Of a DNA stretch of 64,000 nt, positions 16,901 through 25,873 are shown piece after piece. Source of the DNA: Bacillus sp. FJAT-27264. Lineage in GTDB: Bacteria; Bacillota; Bacilli; Paenibacillales; Paenibacillaceae. The notes under the pieces are model-generated. The model worked only from the letters and a program-made list of their open reading frames with translations, made no database searches and had not been told where the DNA came from. Position 1 is the stretch's first letter. Each line of letters begins with the position of its first letter. The position numbers and the translations under genes were made by a program. The stretch is from contig NZ_MAQW01000031.1 of the NCBI RefSeq assembly GCF_001682855.1, forward strand, positions 124,487 to 188,486, in the 5' to 3' direction.

Positions 16901-17009
16901 ATTCGGATACGGACTCATCATCCATAGCGAGCTTGATAAGGGAACAGAAATTCAAATCCGACTTCCGGTCGAAAAGGTGGGTATCCATGAGAGCCATATT
17001 GATAGATGA
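13920..17009 (+). CDS. 7TMR-DISM hybrid sensor kinase with degenerate internal kinase and receiver modules
   Basis: A 1029-residue membrane protein starting at TTG (GATGGGG upstream). An extracellular DISM-type sugar-binding-like domain (about 30-195) is followed by seven membrane segments (about 205-405). A HisKA/HATPase pair (about 425-650) follows, then a receiver domain (about 690-805) and a C-terminal LytS-type His_kinase plus HATPase (about 815-1025). In the first kinase the H-box reads SEQMKIPLN, so the phospho-accepting His is absent, and its N-box (LQQGIK) lacks Asn. The receiver has Asn (IVNRTLSG, about 740) in place of the phospho-accepting Asp. Only the last kinase has intact motifs (QIKPHFLFN near 828, LVENAVRHG near 923). 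It overlaps its regulator by 23 bases. Confidence 0.88.
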   Translation: MSRAKYRWFLASVVALFFGLVVLSCLQSVGQPMARKGVLDLRTGKGLNSASTALLGEWMFYPGQLLTGAEKETTDSNMHFIQVPGDWVQAVDPIFHRNALGYGTYRLQVLLKEDEVEIGFRVPLIRASHRLFIDGREVGSQGSVSSEIKDYKSGVAPYISHTEFKGDILEVYVQVANYDFASSGGIILPIQMGTVDYLYKEEQRDAALEFGIVVIFGFLSFFFGFMHFQAPRNGWIYISLFFLSLIFPVVFQGTRWIFTIWPGISFRMILIFYWLSILSITFWMFMFVHSQENIGTSQWAKRGIIIFNILFIGLMLGLPLPMLTRFIPVLILETIAVFGYVLFILLRAMKNEDRYSVYQFLSFFLFAAHCFSNMLVQIGVNHIGFWYFLQILLFTSFFILMFMHQFLLAYRKLKMLTSGIKRVERLKNEFTASVSEQMKIPLNAVISIADARLHSDEGLTPEQRADLQLVTSVGWTMRRLVDDLLDFSRLQEQEIRLHLRPVDLYAVMDEVMERTRYMIYNDSITMTNRIEKTMSPMIADEQRLYQILTGVLQQGIKLIMEGSITVDGTSREEFTEIRIHLYGKGITSAEQSLVRETWSQAADSNFMQSNDGLGLFLIKRLVDLHQGTSRIVTEFDREITFIVTFPLVGRNEADTLIAGLPTLESKNDPVMMESPWDVHKKDRDCEMELSEGSIFVIDDDVLNLRLVRAILAQDQHRITVIRDSEQLRDRLHELSKADLVIVNRTLSGTTGSMICRVIREQYTLFELPILLLTSPGHADQAIEAGLAGANDFLKKPIEASELRVRVRTLVQMKRSVTERIRMELGFLQAQIKPHFLFNTLNSIAALSKRRPEQMNQLLAELGHYLRESFRFDSSQPLTPFERELKLVQSYLHIEKVRFEDWLNFEIELFTSTQFRIPPLTIQPLVENAVRHGIMRRSEGGTLWIVVRRDIEYIWISIKDDGIGMTPETVANLRDSASREGGIGIRNIDRRLKQLFGYGLIIHSELDKGTEIQIRLPVEKVGIHESHIDR

Positions 17010-18132
17010 TGAACCCCTTGCTCTGACACATCTGGCGGAGGAGCTGCAGCGTTTAAGTGAAATTGAGATTATCGGAACGTTCAGAAGCCCGAAGCAGGCA
17101 TTGAAACATATTCTCCAGGAACAACCGGAGGTTGTTTTTCTGGATATTGAGATGCCCGAGATGAGCGGAATTGAATTGGCCGAGCATATTTTGCAGCAGC
17201 TTCCCCATACACACATTGTTTTTGTCACGGTCTTCGATGAATATGCAGTCAAAGCGTTCGAGCTGAATTCTTTGGATTATCTCCTGAAGCCGCTCCAGAC
17301 TGAACGGTTGGCCAAGACGATTTCACGACTGGCCGCAACTGCGATCGCAACCGGTACAGCTCTTGCAACCGACCCGGTATTTAAAATTCATTGCTTCGGT
17401 CCCCTGAAGTTTGAACGAGCCGGACAGCCTCCGGCAGCCGTGCGCTGGAAAACGTTCAGGGCTCAGGAGCTGTTCTGCTTTTTGCTTCAAAATAGAGGCA
17501 AGCCTGTCCGAAAGGAAGTGCTACTGGAACGGTTGTGGCCGGGCGTTGATTGGAAGCGTGGTGTAACTCAGCTCTACACAGCCATCTACCAGATTCGCAA
17601 GCAATTGCAGACCGATTATATTAATATCCAGATATCCAATCTGGAGGAAGGATACATGCTTGAACTGAATGGCGCCGTAGTGGATATTGAGATTTGGGAG
17701 AAACAGATGGCCATGGCGCCGGCTCTGAATGAATCCACCTTGCCTGCTCACTTACAGATTGCCTCGCTGTACAAGGGGGACTACTTTGGAGATTATGCTT
17801 ATGAATGGGCCGAGATGGAGCAGACAAGACTGCGTGTCCTCTGGGTAAGGCATATCCGTCAGCTGGCGGGTTATTATATGGATGCACAGCAGTATGAGGA
17901 AGCAGTGTCCCTCTATCTTAAAGTCCAACGGGTGCTGCCGAATGAAGAGAGCATTTACTTCGAATTGATGCATCTATACAACGTCATGGGGGAGCGGCGT
18001 TCGGTTGAATACCAGTACGGACTGCTGGCCGGGATGTTGCGCCGGGATATGGATATGGTGCCACATCCGAAGGTGCAGCGATGGTTTGAGGCGTGGAAAC
18101 GGGAAGGGCCGGGAGATGCTAACACGGAATAG
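16987..18132 (+). CDS. Response regulator with receiver, winged-helix and SARP-type BTAD domains
   Basis: A 381-residue cytoplasmic transcription factor. Residues 1-120 are a receiver with the acidic pocket IDDE (6-9), phospho-accepting Asp in FLDIEMPEMSG (about 53) and the conserved Lys in LKPLQ (about 103). An OmpR-like DNA-binding domain follows (about 135-235), then a bacterial transcriptional activation (BTAD) TPR-like domain (about 240-375). This order is typical of regulators paired with 7TMR-DISM/LytS kinases in Paenibacillus-like bacteria. The ATG at 16987 lies inside the end of the kinase gene (23-base overlap), which implies translational coupling and a cognate pair. Confidence 0.88.
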   Translation: MRAILIDDEPLALTHLAEELQRLSEIEIIGTFRSPKQALKHILQEQPEVVFLDIEMPEMSGIELAEHILQQLPHTHIVFVTVFDEYAVKAFELNSLDYLLKPLQTERLAKTISRLAATAIATGTALATDPVFKIHCFGPLKFERAGQPPAAVRWKTFRAQELFCFLLQNRGKPVRKEVLLERLWPGVDWKRGVTQLYTAIYQIRKQLQTDYINIQISNLEEGYMLELNGAVVDIEIWEKQMAMAPALNESTLPAHLQIASLYKGDYFGDYAYEWAEMEQTRLRVLWVRHIRQLAGYYMDAQQYEEAVSLYLKVQRVLPNEESIYFELMHLYNVMGERRSVEYQYGLLAGMLRRDMDMVPHPKVQRWFEAWKREGPGDANTE

Positions 18133-18148
18133 TGTATGCATTAAGTTT

Positions 18149-18180
18149 TAGACCCACTGGTTTGGCGAGCGGGTCTATTT
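18149..18180 (+). terminator. Weak terminator after the response regulator
   Basis: TAGACCC pairs with GGGTCTA around a 15-base loop, followed by TTT. The stem is modest and the T-run short. Confidence 0.45.
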
Positions 18181-18262
18181 GGCATGGGGATACAATTTCA
18201 GAAATCTTTCAAGTCGATCCCTTATAATGTTGGTAATTATTAAGAAAACAAGAGGCCTAACG

Positions 18263-20710
18263 ATGAATCATATTCACAGTTCGCACGATTACATGCTGGT
18301 GACCATTTCTTATCTCATTGCGGTTGCCGCTTCATTCAACGTCTTGGATTTGGCGGAGGGGATTAACAACACCAAGGGAAGAAGGCGCTGGCTATGGCAC
18401 TTTTTCGGCTCCATTGTCATGGGGATGGGGATTTGGTCCATGCATTTTGTTGGAATGATGTCCATGAAGCTGCCGTTTCCTGTCTACTATGACCTGTCGG
18501 TTGTACTTCTCTCGGTAGCCGTAGGAGTTGTGGCATCCTTCGTAGCCTTGTTAATTCTGGGCAGGCGAAAGCTGTCCATGGGCCAATTGCTCGGGGGAGC
18601 TTCGTTATTCGCATTCGGGATTTCAGCCATGCACTACATCGGCATGTATGCTATGCAAGTCAATATCTCGTATAACATCGGCTATGTGGCCTTGTCTATA
18701 TTGGTTGCGTTTGTGGCATCCATTACTGCGCTATGGCTGTCCCTTTATTTTGTCCAGCAGGGTAGACGCAGTAGTTTTATAAAGAAATTTGGCAGTGCTT
18801 TGATTATGGGGGCAGCAATTGCGGGTATGCATTATACCGGGATGCTGGCAGCCCATTATGAGACAGAGACGTCTGCGGATCGAATGCTATCGCCCCTCAG
18901 CCAAATCCTGGACCAGACAAAGTTAGGTTATATCATCGCTGCTGGCACCCTGTTTACGCTGGGTTTGTCGCTAATAGGACTATACATCTCCAGGCTCTTT
19001 TCCAAACAGGCGCTAGAGAAACAGGAGAATGAAAAGTGGTACAGATCGCTCTATGAACACAATCAGGACGGCATTGTCTCCATCGATCTGCACCGAAAGA
19101 TTATCGGTATTAATCCTGCAGCCGCGCGGATAACCGGCGTCCGGGAGAAGGAATTCAGGAACAGGCCCGCATTATCGCTCCTGACTTTGGTCGTCGAAGA
19201 AGAACAGGAACGTATCCGGGAGTTCTTCCTGCGAACGATTGATGGTGAAGCTGTGCGTTACGAGACTGTGCTCAGGCGTGGTAGTCAGGACAGAATTCAT
19301 GTCAGTGTCGTACTGGCGCCTGTCATTGTGGATGAACAGGTAGTGGGGAGCTACATTATCCTACGCGATATTACTGAAGAGAAGCGGGCTGAAGAGAAGC
19401 ATCTTTATCTCGCATTTCATGATGAGTTGACGGGTCTGCCTAACCGGCGTAAGTTCAATCAGACCTTATCGGAAATGATAGAAGCGCGAAGTCAGGATCA
19501 GAAGCCTTTTGCTGTGATGGTAATGGATATAGACCGGTTCAAGATAATCAATGATTCACTGGGGCACATCTATGGCGATCTTTTCTTGCAGGAAGTCAGC
19601 AGCCGCATTCTGCGAATCGTAGATAGTGAGCAGGCGATGCTGGCGCGCATGGGAGGAGACGAGTTCGCAGTATTGTTTTATCCAGATACGGACGTGGAGA
19701 ACTCTGCAGTTCTGGCGGATAAGATCATTCAGGAGATGGGACAACCTTACTATCTGAAGGACAATGAGTTCTACGTCACGGCTAGCATTGGGATCGCGCT
19801 CTTCCCGGAGCATGGTCAAGATGTCGTACAGCTATTGAAGAATGCAGATACGGCGATGTATGAGGTCAAGAAGAATGGGAAAAACGGCCATCAATTTTAT
19901 TCCGTGGAGTTGTACACTGTTCTGCAAGAACGAATGGAGCTGGAAGCCGATCTGAGAAAAGCGCTGGAGCGCAAGGAACTTGTGCTGTACTACCAGCCGC
20001 AGATTCGGACAGGTGATGTCCATATGGTCGGCGTTGAGGCATTGGTGAGGTGGAATCATCCTGTACACGGATTATTGTCGCCCGATGTATTCATCTCGCT
20101 GGCGGAAGAGACAGGACTGATCATGGAGCTGGGAAATCAGGTGCTGTATGAAGCCTGCCGCCAAATGCATGAATGGCACCAAGCTGGCGGACCTGTAGTT
20201 CCGGTAGCGGTAAACCTGTCCTCCCAGCAGTTCCATCAGCCCAATTTGGTAGAACAGATTAAGCAGATTCTGTCAGAGACAGGGCTTTCCCCGCAATATC
20301 TGGAACTTGAGATTACGGAGAGCATGATGATGGATGCGAAGCTATCCTTCGATATTCTGAATCAGCTGACTGAATATGGCATTCGGATCAGTCTGGATGA
20401 TTTTGGCACAGGCTACAGTTCATTCAGCTATCTTAAAATGTTCCCGATTCATAAAGTGAAGATCGACCGTTCCTTCATTCAGGATTTGGCCGTGAATTCA
20501 AATGACAAAGCGATTGTCTCCACGATCATTACGATGGCGAGGCAGTTAAATATGGACGTCATTGCAGAAGGAATTGAGACCAGAGCACAACTGGACATCC
20601 TGACCGAACAGGATTGCAATGAAGTTCAGGGGTATTTTTACAGCCGTCCTTTATCGGCTAACGATGTGGAGCAGCTGTTTTTTGTCCCAAGCCGGGCAGG
20701 GGCTGAATGA
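18263..20710 (+). CDS. MHYT-PAS-GGDEF-EAL c-di-GMP turnover protein
   Basis: An 815-residue membrane-bound signalling enzyme. The N-terminal MHYT domain (about 8-250) has three copies of the motif (SMHFVGM, AMHYIGM, GMHYTGM) thought to bind a metal and sense oxygen, CO or NO. A PAS domain (about 255-375) precedes a GGDEF domain with intact MGGDEF (about 462) and an EAL domain with intact EALVRW (about 590) and DDFGTGYSS. Both synthesis and breakdown of c-di-GMP are possible. The ATG at 18263 follows AGAGG, and a TATAAT lies at 18223. It could feed the c-di-GMP riboswitch at 3185. Confidence 0.92.
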   Translation: MNHIHSSHDYMLVTISYLIAVAASFNVLDLAEGINNTKGRRRWLWHFFGSIVMGMGIWSMHFVGMMSMKLPFPVYYDLSVVLLSVAVGVVASFVALLILGRRKLSMGQLLGGASLFAFGISAMHYIGMYAMQVNISYNIGYVALSILVAFVASITALWLSLYFVQQGRRSSFIKKFGSALIMGAAIAGMHYTGMLAAHYETETSADRMLSPLSQILDQTKLGYIIAAGTLFTLGLSLIGLYISRLFSKQALEKQENEKWYRSLYEHNQDGIVSIDLHRKIIGINPAAARITGVREKEFRNRPALSLLTLVVEEEQERIREFFLRTIDGEAVRYETVLRRGSQDRIHVSVVLAPVIVDEQVVGSYIILRDITEEKRAEEKHLYLAFHDELTGLPNRRKFNQTLSEMIEARSQDQKPFAVMVMDIDRFKIINDSLGHIYGDLFLQEVSSRILRIVDSEQAMLARMGGDEFAVLFYPDTDVENSAVLADKIIQEMGQPYYLKDNEFYVTASIGIALFPEHGQDVVQLLKNADTAMYEVKKNGKNGHQFYSVELYTVLQERMELEADLRKALERKELVLYYQPQIRTGDVHMVGVEALVRWNHPVHGLLSPDVFISLAEETGLIMELGNQVLYEACRQMHEWHQAGGPVVPVAVNLSSQQFHQPNLVEQIKQILSETGLSPQYLELEITESMMMDAKLSFDILNQLTEYGIRISLDDFGTGYSSFSYLKMFPIHKVKIDRSFIQDLAVNSNDKAIVSTIITMARQLNMDVIAEGIETRAQLDILTEQDCNEVQGYFYSRPLSANDVEQLFFVPSRAGAE

Positions 20711-20765
20711 ATGGAGCAGCGCAGAGGCTAACAAATCATTTTGATTTGAGGTATGGAGGAAGAGA

Positions 20766-21686
20766 TTGAAAATGACCATTGAACAGCTTAAGGATTCCAT
20801 CAATGAAGCAAATATAATCAAGGCGCTGGATCGTAATCTGGCGATGATCCGCTTCGATCTGCAGCGCCGGGTGACGTATGTAAATGAAATATTCGCCAAC
20901 ACCATGGGATATACACCAGCAGAAATGCAGGGGATGCTGCACCGGGAATTGTGCTTTCCCGAATTCACGGACAGTCCTGCTTATGAACAATTCTGGGATA
21001 GCATTATCGGGGGCACAAGCTTTCAGGACAAGATTGAACGTAAAGATGCTCAAGGTCATCCTATCTGGCTAGAGGCCACGTATATGCCAATCTATGATGA
21101 TGCTGGCGAGCATATGCTGGGAGTATGCAAGATTGCGACCAATATTACGAACCGTCAAAATCATATCGCCACTGTTGTGGAAGAGCTGAAGCAGATGTCC
21201 ACCAGCCTGAATGCTCGGGCCGAGCAGGGGATTGAACGCAGCCAGGAGCTGCTGGACAGTATCTCTGTGATTGCGGGCGTATCCTCCAATAATACAGCAA
21301 CACTGGCAGGCTTGCGGGCACAAGCACAATCCATACAGGGAGTGGTGCAGACGATTCGTGACATCGCCTCCCAGACCCAACTGCTGTCACTGAATGCCGC
21401 TATTGAAGCCGCACATGCCGGAGAATACGGCCGGGGCTTCGATGTAGTCGCCAAGGAAGTGAGGAAACTGTCGAATAGGGCCCATGAATCCATCATAGAG
21501 ATCAGAGACAGTGTTGAGGGGATTGCGCGGGAAATAACGAAAATCACCAAAGGGACGACGGAGGTACAACATTACGTGAGCCTGAGCCAGCAGCAGATTG
21601 AAGTTGCCATGAATGAGTTCAGCAACATTCTATCTTCTGCGCAGCAGTTGGATTCCAAGGCGGGTGATGTGACCCATATTGTCTGA
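20766..21686 (+). CDS. Soluble PAS-containing methyl-accepting-type signalling protein
   Basis: A 306-residue protein without membrane segments. Residues 15-130 form a PAS domain ([20 protein letters not shown]); about 150-300 form a short chemoreceptor signalling helix pair with the hairpin-tip motif [27 protein letters not shown]. Such cytoplasmic receptors signal to CheA from internal cues. The TTG at 20766 lies 5 bases after GGAGGA; an ATG two codons later is an alternative. It follows the c-di-GMP enzyme by 55 bases and is probably co-transcribed with it. The C-terminal arm is short and lacks an obvious CheR-tether. Confidence 0.85.
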   Translation: MKMTIEQLKDSINEANIIKALDRNLAMIRFDLQRRVTYVNEIFANTMGYTPAEMQGMLHRELCFPEFTDSPAYEQFWDSIIGGTSFQDKIERKDAQGHPIWLEATYMPIYDDAGEHMLGVCKIATNITNRQNHIATVVEELKQMSTSLNARAEQGIERSQELLDSISVIAGVSSNNTATLAGLRAQAQSIQGVVQTIRDIASQTQLLSLNAAIEAAHAGEYGRGFDVVAKEVRKLSNRAHESIIEIRDSVEGIAREITKITKGTTEVQHYVSLSQQQIEVAMNEFSNILSSAQQLDSKAGDVTHIV

Positions 21687-21693
21687 GAGATGA

Positions 21694-22398
21694 CTACTTA
21701 ATGAAGACGCCTCCGAACGGCAGGGCTTCCCGCAAGAAACGCTTAATAATCCCGTCATCGTTGTTGTCCCGTTCAAAGCGCCGATTTTGGACTCCAGCCT
21801 GAAATAGCACGGGTCCATGGCCAGTCATTTTCCAGTGATAGCTCATATGCTGGCTGGCGAGATGATTACCATACACGGTAAGTTCCAGCTTGGCGTTCTC
21901 GGGGTAAGCAATAATGCTGCCGGCGTCTACATATAGAGGTTCATAAGGGTGCAGCTCCGCTTCGCATACTGTACCTTCCGTTAGAATGCCGATGCTTCCT
22001 CTGCCAGAGAATTTGATTTTAACGATGTCACGTGTGATAAACATATTTTTCATACTGAGCACGCGTGTCTGCATGGTTATGCCTTCGCTGTAGTAGAAGA
22101 GGTGTCTGAAATCGTAAAGCAGATCATTGTTGCCTTCCAGTTCGAGCGTCTTAACCCGGTAGCCTGGAGGCAGTGCTGCTACGAAGCGGCAAGGGCCGGA
22201 CATATCGGAACGGATCAGCTTGCGCTTGCGATAGATTCCTTTCACATCCATCAGCCGGTCCGACCGGCCTGACGAAGGTCCTTGATAAGCGATGATCTGC
22301 TGCGGATGCAGCACATGTACCATTTCATTTTCACCGACGGAGAAGGACAGGGCTTGTCCACTGGTGTTGTTGCCTTCATCCTGAACATCAATATTCAT
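21694..22398 (-). CDS. AIM24-like family protein
   Basis: A 234-residue soluble protein with the beta-rich, tandem-repeat character of the AIM24 (TIGR00266-like) family: GYRVKTLELEGNNDLLYDFRH, SMKNMFITRDIVKIKFSGRGSIGIL and LYVDAGSIIAYPENAKL are diagnostic blocks, each cited in part. The biochemical function of the family is not known. It lies 53 bases downstream of the coiled-coil membrane protein gene and is probably in one operon with it. It converges with the PAS-MCP gene, whose stop is only 7 bases away. Confidence 0.72.
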   Translation of the reverse strand: MNIDVQDEGNNTSGQALSFSVGENEMVHVLHPQQIIAYQGPSSGRSDRLMDVKGIYRKRKLIRSDMSGPCRFVAALPPGYRVKTLELEGNNDLLYDFRHLFYYSEGITMQTRVLSMKNMFITRDIVKIKFSGRGSIGILTEGTVCEAELHPYEPLYVDAGSIIAYPENAKLELTVYGNHLASQHMSYHWKMTGHGPVLFQAGVQNRRFERDNNDDGIIKRFLREALPFGGVFIK

Positions 22399-22451
22399 CC
22401 GGCCTTCCCCCTTGCTTCTGTGTCATTATCTGCATGCGCTCCATTCCTGTT

Positions 22452-22919
22452 TTACCGGAGGCGGTCACTTTTTCTAGAGCGGCTGCGCATCCCTAGGCGA
22501 ACCATCCGAATCAGCAGGAAATAGCCCAAGATCAGGCACAGTCCTGTAATGATAGTAACCTTAATTCGGTTAAAGTTGTTGTCGCGTGCCTGGCGGTCAT
22601 CTCTTAACTCATTGACCATTTCGCTGAGCTGACGGTTCTGCTCCTGGAGGGCAGCATTCTGTGATACGGTTGCACCCAGTTGATCCTTGGCTTCGCCGAG
22701 TTCATTCTTGGTTCGTTCGAGCTCTTCCACCGTCTGGCGGTAGCTTTCCTGTAACTTATTGACCTCTCCGGGAAGTTCGGAGAACTTCTGAAATCCGTTA
22801 TATAGATCGCTGAAATAATTAGCCTGCGCTGAAGGAGCCGGAAGACATACGAATATTCCGAGCAGCAGCAGAGCTGAGCATAAGAGTTTAAATCCTTGGT
22901 GTGTTATCTTTCTTCTCAT
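22452..22919 (-). CDS. Exported coiled-coil protein with C-terminal membrane anchor
   Basis: A 155-residue protein of unknown function. A signal peptide (about 1-33, ending PSAQA) is followed by a long coiled coil (about 45-112, rich in E, Q, N and L heptads), one membrane helix (about 119-141) and a short basic tail. Spacer-like extracytoplasmic coiled coils of this form often organise cell-envelope complexes, but no specific role can be assigned. It is the first gene of a minus-strand pair with the AIM24-like gene. Confidence 0.65.
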   Translation of the reverse strand: MRRKITHQGFKLLCSALLLLGIFVCLPAPSAQANYFSDLYNGFQKFSELPGEVNKLQESYRQTVEELERTKNELGEAKDQLGATVSQNAALQEQNRQLSEMVNELRDDRQARDNNFNRIKVTIITGLCLILGYFLLIRMVRLGMRSRSRKSDRLR

Positions 22920-23118
22920 TGCTATATCACCACCTGAATAGGCTTGTTCTCCTTTTATTTTACCATAGCTTTACAGTGTTCGACAGTTTCCAGCAAGGGG
23001 TGGCAAAGGTTTCAAACGATAATACGTATAGAGAAGACAAGCGTTTCCTGGCTTAGCATCCTTCATTGAGAACAGAAGGGGTTTATCGTATACTGTGGAC
23101 GGGAAGAGGAGGTACATG

Positions 23119-23802
23119 ATGAATAAATGGGTGAAGACACTGCTAATCTTGGCCGGATCGGCCTTCTTGACACGGTTTATTCCGTTCTCGTCTCTGTTCC
23201 GTAATCTGGACACGATGATTCACGAATTCGGCCATGCGCTGGTTACGCTGCTTTTATCGGGCAAGGTGCTGCGCATTGAGCTGTATGCCGATCATAGTGG
23301 AGTAACCTATTCGGCAATCCAGGCGGGAGGCCGGGCAATTGGAGTGGCATTGGCGGGATATCCGCTCGCGTCTTTGTTTGCGCTGCTGCTGTTCATTCTC
23401 TATGGAAAAGGAAAGATACACTGGGGTCTGGGACTTACCACTGGTGTAGCGTTAATTATGCTGCTTTTGTATGTCAGGAGCAGCTTTGGAATGCTGTGGC
23501 TGGGCGGATTTATCGCCCTGAATATCGTGATGCTATTCTTCTGGGACAAAGTCAGCAAGTATTACTATCTGCTCTTGGCCTTTCTTACTCTGGAGGAGTC
23601 CGTGACCGGTACACTTTATCTGGTCTCCGCTTCGGTGACTTCACCGTCCCGGGCTGGCGATGCCAGCAATCTGGCAAGACTGACGGGAGTCCCGTCGTTT
23701 TTCTGGGCGGCTTTGTTCTTTCTGTTCTCCCTGCTGTGCGCGAAATGGGCCCTGGAATTTTTCTTCAAAGCCCAGCGGGTACGTACAGGCAGAAGGGGTT
23801 AG
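23119..23802 (+). CDS. M50-like membrane metallopeptidase family protein
   Basis: A 227-residue integral membrane protein with about six hydrophobic segments and the zinc-binding motif HEFGHA near residue 34, just after the first helix. This fits the M50B-like peptidase family (often called YbfB/Rip-like small forms), but the second metal-ligand motif of true site-2 proteases is not obvious. The ATG at 23119 is favoured over 23116 because it lies 6 bases from AGAGGAGG. No substrate or partner is suggested by the neighbours. Confidence 0.7.
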   Translation: MNKWVKTLLILAGSAFLTRFIPFSSLFRNLDTMIHEFGHALVTLLLSGKVLRIELYADHSGVTYSAIQAGGRAIGVALAGYPLASLFALLLFILYGKGKIHWGLGLTTGVALIMLLLYVRSSFGMLWLGGFIALNIVMLFFWDKVSKYYYLLLAFLTLEESVTGTLYLVSASVTSPSRAGDASNLARLTGVPSFFWAALFFLFSLLCAKWALEFFFKAQRVRTGRRG

Positions 23803-23994
23803 CGGTAGGGATGTATATTATTCTACATATATCGACATTTGTGATTTCGCTTTTTAGGGGCAACCTGGTCTATTTGACGGAGTTGGCTCTTTTTTTGTCG
23901 ATTTTATAACCCCGAACATATATTCCATGACAAGGAGTTGTCCGCCATTATTGGTACATTAATAGAAGAACCAAAAAAAGAAAGAGGTGGAAAT

Positions 23995-24687
23995 ATGCAA
24001 GCAAGTATTCAGCCGATATTTACTTGGAGTCAAGAACATATTTTTGCAGGTGGGACCCATAATATTGTTTTGCTGGTGGAATGGAGAGGTATTGTAAAAG
24101 TAGATCAACTTCGTAAACGAAGCCATAAAATAGCCGCACGTGATATCGAACTGCGAATATGGCTTGAACCCCACCTGGACCTCACCGCATGCCATGGCTG
24201 CAGGGCAGAAGCAGGAGAAGGACGCTCACTGCTGCTAAACCTGGGAAATATTCTTTGCGGACAGCAGAAGTATTTGGCATTGGAATTTTCCACAAGCGCC
24301 ATGCCGGCTGGCAAACATGATGCTCTATGGGTGCAGTGGCTATACAAACAGCCGCCAGGAGGACGAATTCGCGAACTGCCCTTGCAAAAGCTAAGCCTGG
24401 GTTATAGCCGTCACACAGCGGTTGCCAGAGACACCGTCTGCTTTCATGTAGAGAAGCACCTGGAATTGTTGAAAATCCCAACCATGCTTGATGAAACTAC
24501 GCTTCTAAAAGACAAAGGGCAGAACATCGAGGCTGCAGAGCACCTGCGTCGTCATGCGGATAATTTGCTCTTGTTGGCCGCAAGATCTGGTGACTTGTCT
24601 CTGCTCAAAGAAGCGGAAGCGCTCTACAAACGAAGTGACAGAGAGCTGCAGCCGAAGGGAAAAGTTATCGGGCCAGAACATAGATGA
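23995..24687 (+). CDS. Protein resembling the C-terminal region of VWA-type proteins
   Basis: A 230-residue soluble protein. The middle part (LLLNLGNILCGQQKYLALEF) looks like the beta-sandwich region that follows von Willebrand A domains in Firmicute surface or stress proteins, but no VWA domain or MIDAS motif is present. The C-terminus (about 165-215) is helical and could pack as a bundle. The start is set by AGAGGTGG before 23995. It may be a stand-alone relative or a remnant of a larger gene. No function is assigned. Confidence 0.5.
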   Translation: MQASIQPIFTWSQEHIFAGGTHNIVLLVEWRGIVKVDQLRKRSHKIAARDIELRIWLEPHLDLTACHGCRAEAGEGRSLLLNLGNILCGQQKYLALEFSTSAMPAGKHDALWVQWLYKQPPGGRIRELPLQKLSLGYSRHTAVARDTVCFHVEKHLELLKIPTMLDETTLLKDKGQNIEAAEHLRRHADNLLLLAARSGDLSLLKEAEALYKRSDRELQPKGKVIGPEHR

Positions 24688-24776
24688 TGCATATATACGA
24701 AAAAAACTATATACATAAATAGCCTTATTTCTCATGTTTACAAGAACAGGAAACCGGGAATGTGATATATGATTGC

Positions 24777-24886
24777 GGTAAAATAGTAAAATAGTTCTAT
24801 TATATTTTCCTAATCTCGGTTATTGCTTCCTTGGTTTCTAGATATATATACGACTAATTAATTTAAAATAATGGGTCTATTTTACC
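24777..24886 (+). promoter_or_regulatory. Paired TAAAATAG operator-like repeats before the WYL regulator
   Basis: GGTAAAATAG (24777-24786) is followed at once by TAAAATAG (24787-24794), and the exact inverse CTATTTTACC occurs at 24877-24886, next to the regulator start. This arrangement suggests an autoregulatory operator or DNA loop. The protein that binds is inferred, not shown. Confidence 0.4.
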
Positions 24887-24907
24887 ATGAATCAAGGAGA
24901 ACTGAAT

Positions 24908-25873
24908 ATGACAGACCGATTAATCCGGCTGATGCGCATTATTACGCTGGTTCAGGCCAAACCGGGCATTCTGGCCCGGGAGTTAGCCGAACGATGCGGC
25001 AACAGTGAAAGGACGATATACCGGGATATGGATGCCCTCAGTGCCATGCATATTCCGATCACCCATTTGGGTCATGGGAAAGGATATACCTTTATCGGGA
25101 ATTTTGCGCTGTACCCCTTGGACTGGTCAGACGAAGAAGCGATGGCATTTGCCCAGCTTCGCAACCTTATGGATGACATTAAACCGCTTTTGCCTTCGGG
25201 CTTTGAGAGTGCCTATGAGAAAGTAATGGCGGCTGAATATAAGCATAGAGCTGAAAAAGAAGAAAAGATGGAGATTGTGGGAAGAGAGGCGGGCACCGCC
25301 TGGATGGAAAGAGGGAGCTTGCAACCGGAACATCCTGCTTTTTTGATCGAGGTGTTCGTCGCCATGCTGAGGCAGAAAAGCATCCAGGTTGATTATAGCG
25401 AGAATACACACGAAGAGAAGGGAATCGCTGTTGATCCCTATTATCTTATACCGCTGGAAAATCGATTTTATTTAATCGGTTATTGTCACCGCTTCGGTGT
25501 AATGCGTACTTTTCATACGAATGGACTCTCTAATGTTAAACCCCTCAAGTATGGATTTTCCAAAGACAATTTTGATCTGCAGGCTTTTATGAAACATAAA
25601 TGGGCGCTGGACAAGGATAGCCTACAGGTCGAATTTAAAATCAAGTTCTCTGAATGGTCTATGGATCGGATCAGGAAAGAGGGGGTGTTGATGAAGCCCG
25701 CCAAGGTGGATCGAGAGAATCGCTATTTCCAGTTTGAAGTGTCGGTGGATCAGGAAATCGAATTTATACGCTGGATCCTCGGATTTGGAGAAGAAGCTGA
25801 GCTTGTGGAACCATCATATTATCGTGAAGTCATGCGGTATCAATTAGAAAAAGGGCTGTCGCTGTATAAATAG
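24908..25873 (+). CDS. HTH-WYL transcriptional regulator (YafY family)
   Basis: A 321-residue cytoplasmic DNA-binding protein. Residues 1-60 form an HTH_11 domain (ARELAERCGNSERTIYRDMD). The WYL domain is at about 145-215 (VDYS...VDPYYLIPLENRFYLIGYCH) and a WCX-type C-terminal extension follows (about 230-315). WYL domains sense ligands, often nucleotides or nucleic acids. The ATG at 24908 is chosen because AAGGAGA lies 7 bases upstream; the in-frame ATG at 24887 has none. It stands alone between the VWA-like gene and the peptide transporter, with operator-like repeats upstream. Confidence 0.88.
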   Translation: MTDRLIRLMRIITLVQAKPGILARELAERCGNSERTIYRDMDALSAMHIPITHLGHGKGYTFIGNFALYPLDWSDEEAMAFAQLRNLMDDIKPLLPSGFESAYEKVMAAEYKHRAEKEEKMEIVGREAGTAWMERGSLQPEHPAFLIEVFVAMLRQKSIQVDYSENTHEEKGIAVDPYYLIPLENRFYLIGYCHRFGVMRTFHTNGLSNVKPLKYGFSKDNFDLQAFMKHKWALDKDSLQVEFKIKFSEWSMDRIRKEGVLMKPAKVDRENRYFQFEVSVDQEIEFIRWILGFGEEAELVEPSYYREVMRYQLEKGLSLYK

